DNA of 7,995 nucleotides from Streptomycetaceae bacterium (GTDB lineage: Bacteria > Actinomycetota > Actinomycetes > Nanopelagicales > Nanopelagicaceae): assembly GCA_027490415.1 (NCBI GenBank), contig JAIXYD010000017.1, forward strand, positions 1 through 7,995, written 5' to 3'. The notes under the pieces were generated by a model, which was not told where the DNA came from, did no database searches, and saw only the letters and a list, made by a program, of their open reading frames with translations. Of the stretch, positions 5,520-7,995 are shown in pieces (the first letter of the stretch is position 1; every line of letters begins with the position of its first letter). The position numbers were made by a program, and so were the translations under genes.

Positions 5520-7190
5520 ATGTCCTCCCTTACGCAGTCGCAAGCTTTAGCCGCAGCCATTTCGGCTGCTATCGGGGCTGCAATTGAGCGTGGAGATTTA
5601 GTGGGAACGATTCCAGTAACCATCCCTCTAGAGCGCCCAAAGAATCGCGATCATGGCGACTACGCAACATCGGTAGCCCTGCAGTTAGCCAAGCCAGCCG
5701 GCATGTCGCCCAGGGCTGTTGCAGAGCTGTTGCAGTCCGATTTGTTGGATTTGCCCGAAGTCAGCTCAGTCGAGATCGCAGGGCCGGGCTTTATCAATAT
5801 CACTTTGAATAGAAGTAACCAAGCTGAATTAGTCTCAACAATTCTTTCATCACCTGAAACTTATGGAACTGGTAATTCACTTTCTGGAATATCAATCAAC
5901 TTGGAATTCATTAGTGCAAACCCAACAGGTCCATTACATCTTGGACATACACGTTGGGCTGCAGTTGGTGATTCACTCGGTCGCGTTCTCTCTGCTGCTG
6001 GCGCACTAGTAACTCGAGAGTTTTACATTAACGATCGCGGAAATCAGATGGATCTCTTTGGAAAATCTGTTGAAGCAGCCGCACTCGGTCAACCTATTCC
6101 AGAAGATGGTTACCAAGGTGACTACATCAGTGATTTGGCAGATGCTGTAGTAAAAGAAAATCCTAAGATTAAAGAGCTTGCGGCAGAAACTCGTTACGAG
6201 TCATTCCGCGAAGCTGCCTACAAGGTCCAGCTTGCAGAACAACAAGGAGTCCTTGAGACATTTAATACGCATTTCGATGTTTGGTTTTCAGAGCGCTCGC
6301 TTCACGAAGCAGGAGCGGTTGAGCATGCTCTTACAAAGTTACGTACGCAAGGTCATGTTTTTGATTCAGAAGGTGCGATCTGGTTGCGTACAACAGATTT
6401 TGGAGACGATAAGGATCGTGTAATCACAAAAGCCAACGGTGATCTCACTTATTTCGCATCCGATACTGCTTATTACATCAATAAGCGCGAGCGCGGTTTT
6501 GATATCTGCATCTACATGTTGGGTGCAGATCATCATGGATACGTAAATCGTTTGCGCGCCACCGCAGCGTGCGCCGGTGATAACCCTGATTACAACGTAG
6601 AAATCTTGATTGGCCAACTCGTCAAAATCATGGAAGGCGGCGAAGAGGTCAAACTTTCTAAGCGCGCTGGAACAATAATTACCCTCGAAGAATTGGTAGA
6701 AAAGGTTGGAGTAGATGCCGCCCGATACACCCTGATTCGATATCCGGTGGATACACCGATGGTGATGGATATCGATATCTTGCGCAGAAATACAAATGAA
6801 AACCCTGTCTATTACGTGCAATACGCGCACGCTCGCATCGCCGCCGTACTCCGAAATGTTGCAGAGCTTGGAATTCCAATCGGCCTCTCCAACTTTGATC
6901 CGAGCCAGTTATCTCACGATCGCGAGAACGAGTTACTTGGAACCCTGGCAGAGTTTCCGGTCGTAGTTGCAGCAGCGGCGACATTCCGCGAACCTCATCG
7001 CGTTGCTCGATATCTAGAAGAACTTGCCGGCGTTTATCACGGCTTCTACGCCGATTGCCGGGTGCTTCCCTTGGGTGAAGAGGCGATTTCTCCTCTTCAT
7101 TCGGCGCGAGCAAACTTGTGTGCTGCCACCAAACAGGTCCTTGCTAATGGACTCGAATTGCTCGGCGTAAGCGCACCGGAGAGGATGTAA
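5520..7190 (+). CDS. argS: Arginyl-tRNA synthetase
   Basis: This 556-residue class Ia aminoacyl-tRNA synthetase charges tRNA-Arg with arginine in the cytoplasm and has the usual bacterial length. The N-terminal Arg-specific additive domain (about 5-95) recognises the tRNA. The catalytic domain carries EFISANPTGPLHLGH with the HIGH-type motif HLGH (140-143), FYINDRGNQ (168-176), LGADHHGY (334-341), and the KMSKS counterpart KLSKR (378-382). The DALR anticodon-binding domain starts near NPVYYVQYAHARIAAVLRN (428-446) and runs to the C-terminal APERM. The ATG at 5520 is the only reasonable start because an in-frame TAA lies at 5508-5510. No clear Shine-Dalgarno precedes it, so initiation may be weak or near-leaderless. 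Divergent from the sugar operon and followed 5 bases later by lysA, it matches the argS-lysA pair known from Corynebacterium and Mycobacterium. GC content drops visibly in the middle of the gene. Confidence 0.97.
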   Translation: MSSLTQSQALAAAISAAIGAAIERGDLVGTIPVTIPLERPKNRDHGDYATSVALQLAKPAGMSPRAVAELLQSDLLDLPEVSSVEIAGPGFINITLNRSNQAELVSTILSSPETYGTGNSLSGISINLEFISANPTGPLHLGHTRWAAVGDSLGRVLSAAGALVTREFYINDRGNQMDLFGKSVEAAALGQPIPEDGYQGDYISDLADAVVKENPKIKELAAETRYESFREAAYKVQLAEQQGVLETFNTHFDVWFSERSLHEAGAVEHALTKLRTQGHVFDSEGAIWLRTTDFGDDKDRVITKANGDLTYFASDTAYYINKRERGFDICIYMLGADHHGYVNRLRATAACAGDNPDYNVEILIGQLVKIMEGGEEVKLSKRAGTIITLEELVEKVGVDAARYTLIRYPVDTPMVMDIDILRRNTNENPVYYVQYAHARIAAVLRNVAELGIPIGLSNFDPSQLSHDRENELLGTLAEFPVVVAAAATFREPHRVARYLEELAGVYHGFYADCRVLPLGEEAISPLHSARANLCAATKQVLANGLELLGVSAPERM

Positions 7191-7195
7191 TAGAT

Positions 7196-7995
7196 ATGTG
7201 GTCACGTGCTATTTCATTTGAACGAGGACATCTGACCATAGATGGGTTGAGCGCACGTGATCTTGCCGCCGAGTTCGCAACCCCAACATTTTTTATCGAT
7301 GAAGAACACTTCAGAGACCGTGCCAGAGCATGGGCAAAATCTCTCAGTCTGCATTTCGGTGAGTCTGCTGGCGAGGTGTATTACGCAGCAAAGGCCTTTA
7401 TCTGCACTGATGTAGCGCGTTGGATCAAAGAAGAAGGAATCGGAATTGATGTCTGTACAGGCGGAGAGCTCGCAGTCGCACTAGCGGGCGGAATTGATCC
7501 GAAGAAGATTGAAGTACATGGGAATAACAAGTCGGTTGCAGAAATTGAACGCGCCGTACAGGTAGGTGTAAAAACAATTGTTCTTGATTCACTGTATGAA
7601 ATTGAACGTGTAGCCGCAGCGGCTACCAAATACGGCGTGCGTCAGGGAGTCATGCTCCGACTTACTCCTGGCGTGGAGGCTCATACACATGCATCAATTT
7701 CAACAGCACATGAAGATGTGAAATTTGGATTCTCTATTGCAAGTGGTGCTGCCGCTGCTGCTGTGACAGAAGTGCTTTCACACTCTTGCCTTGAGTTGCG
7801 TGGCTTCCACTGCCATGTTGGATCACAGATCTTTGGTACTGATTCATTTGAGTTAGCTGCTACTCGAATTATTGCTTTGATGAAATCTTGTAAAGATAAG
7901 CACGGTATTGAATTAGCTGAACTTGATCTTGGTGGGGGATATGCAATTTCCTATCTTCCAGGTGAGATCACTGTTGAGCCAGAGGATGTTCTTCC
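7196..7995 (+). CDS. lysA: Diaminopimelate decarboxylase, 5' portion, continues past window end
   Basis: The frame is open from ATG 7196 to the window end (266 complete codons, no stop). LysA is a PLP enzyme that decarboxylates meso-diaminopimelate to L-lysine, the last step of lysine synthesis. Visible features of the fold-III (alanine racemase-like) barrel are VYYAAKAF with K66 as the expected PLP lysine, IDVCTGGELAVAL (84-96), HGNNKS (108-113), KFGFS (176-180), RGFHCHVGSQ (202-211) and LDLGGGYA (243-250), whose glycines bind the cofactor phosphate. A Shine-Dalgarno-like GGAGAGG (7178-7184) lies within the last codons of argS, 11 bases before the ATG. The 5-bp gap after the argS stop indicates co-transcription. 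In related actinobacteria hom, thrC and thrB usually come next, beyond this window. About 150-190 C-terminal residues are missing. Confidence 0.95.
   Translation, partial: MWSRAISFERGHLTIDGLSARDLAAEFATPTFFIDEEHFRDRARAWAKSLSLHFGESAGEVYYAAKAFICTDVARWIKEEGIGIDVCTGGELAVALAGGIDPKKIEVHGNNKSVAEIERAVQVGVKTIVLDSLYEIERVAAAATKYGVRQGVMLRLTPGVEAHTHASISTAHEDVKFGFSIASGAAAAAVTEVLSHSCLELRGFHCHVGSQIFGTDSFELAATRIIALMKSCKDKHGIELAELDLGGGYAISYLPGEITVEPEDVL

Noticed and set aside
6366..7113. Minus-strand open frames inside argS
   Set aside because: They are opposite a fully conserved synthetase and have low-complexity, non-protein-like translations.
7381..7629. Minus-strand open frame inside lysA
   Set aside because: It is antisense to conserved LysA motifs. 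The true gene is on the plus strand and runs off the window.

Overview
The window looks like the chromosome of a compact-genome actinobacterium. An argS-lysA pair is a classic actinobacterial arrangement (usually followed by hom-thrC-thrB), the base composition is only moderate in GC, and genes are packed with overlaps or near-zero spacing. Those traits fit streamlined freshwater Actinobacteria (acI / Nanopelagicales, Planktophila-like). That placement is inference from gene order and style, not from a marker comparison.

Layout. Positions 1-543 (+) hold the 3' end of a GH31 alpha-xylosidase of the YicI type, whose stop lies inside the end of the next, convergent gene. Positions 500-5351 (-) hold a four-gene sugar-uptake operon, transcribed right to left. 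It contains a XylF/ChvE-like lipoprotein binding protein (4308-5351), a single-domain ABC ATPase (3433-4188), a XylH-like permease (2213-3436), and a two-domain enzyme joining an ADP-ribosylglycohydrolase (ARH/DraG) domain to a PfkB sugar kinase domain (500-2212). A strong GC-rich hairpin with a T-tract (4248-4291) separates the binding-protein gene from the rest. It probably ends most transcripts there, so that the binding protein is made in excess.

Positions 5352-5519 are a divergent intergenic region with two conspicuous dyads. One is a 9+9 bp inverted repeat (5384-5406). The other is a perfect 14-bp palindrome (5360-5373) that contains the Shine-Dalgarno sequence of the binding-protein gene. 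Positions 5520-7190 (+) encode arginyl-tRNA synthetase, followed 5 bp later by lysA (diaminopimelate decarboxylase), which runs off the end of the window.

How the genes work together. The transporter resembles xylose/ribose-type pentose importers, and the adjacent alpha-xylosidase could supply xylose from xyloglucan fragments. However, the operon's only catabolic gene is the ARH-PfkB fusion, not xylA/xylB. This suggests a compact route in which an imported glycoside (possibly a riboside) is hydrolysed by the ARH domain and the freed sugar phosphorylated by the kinase domain of the same polypeptide. This fusion and its link to the transporter are the most interesting content of the window. The substrate cannot be read from sequence alone. 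No RNA genes, mobile elements, CRISPR arrays or integrases were seen.
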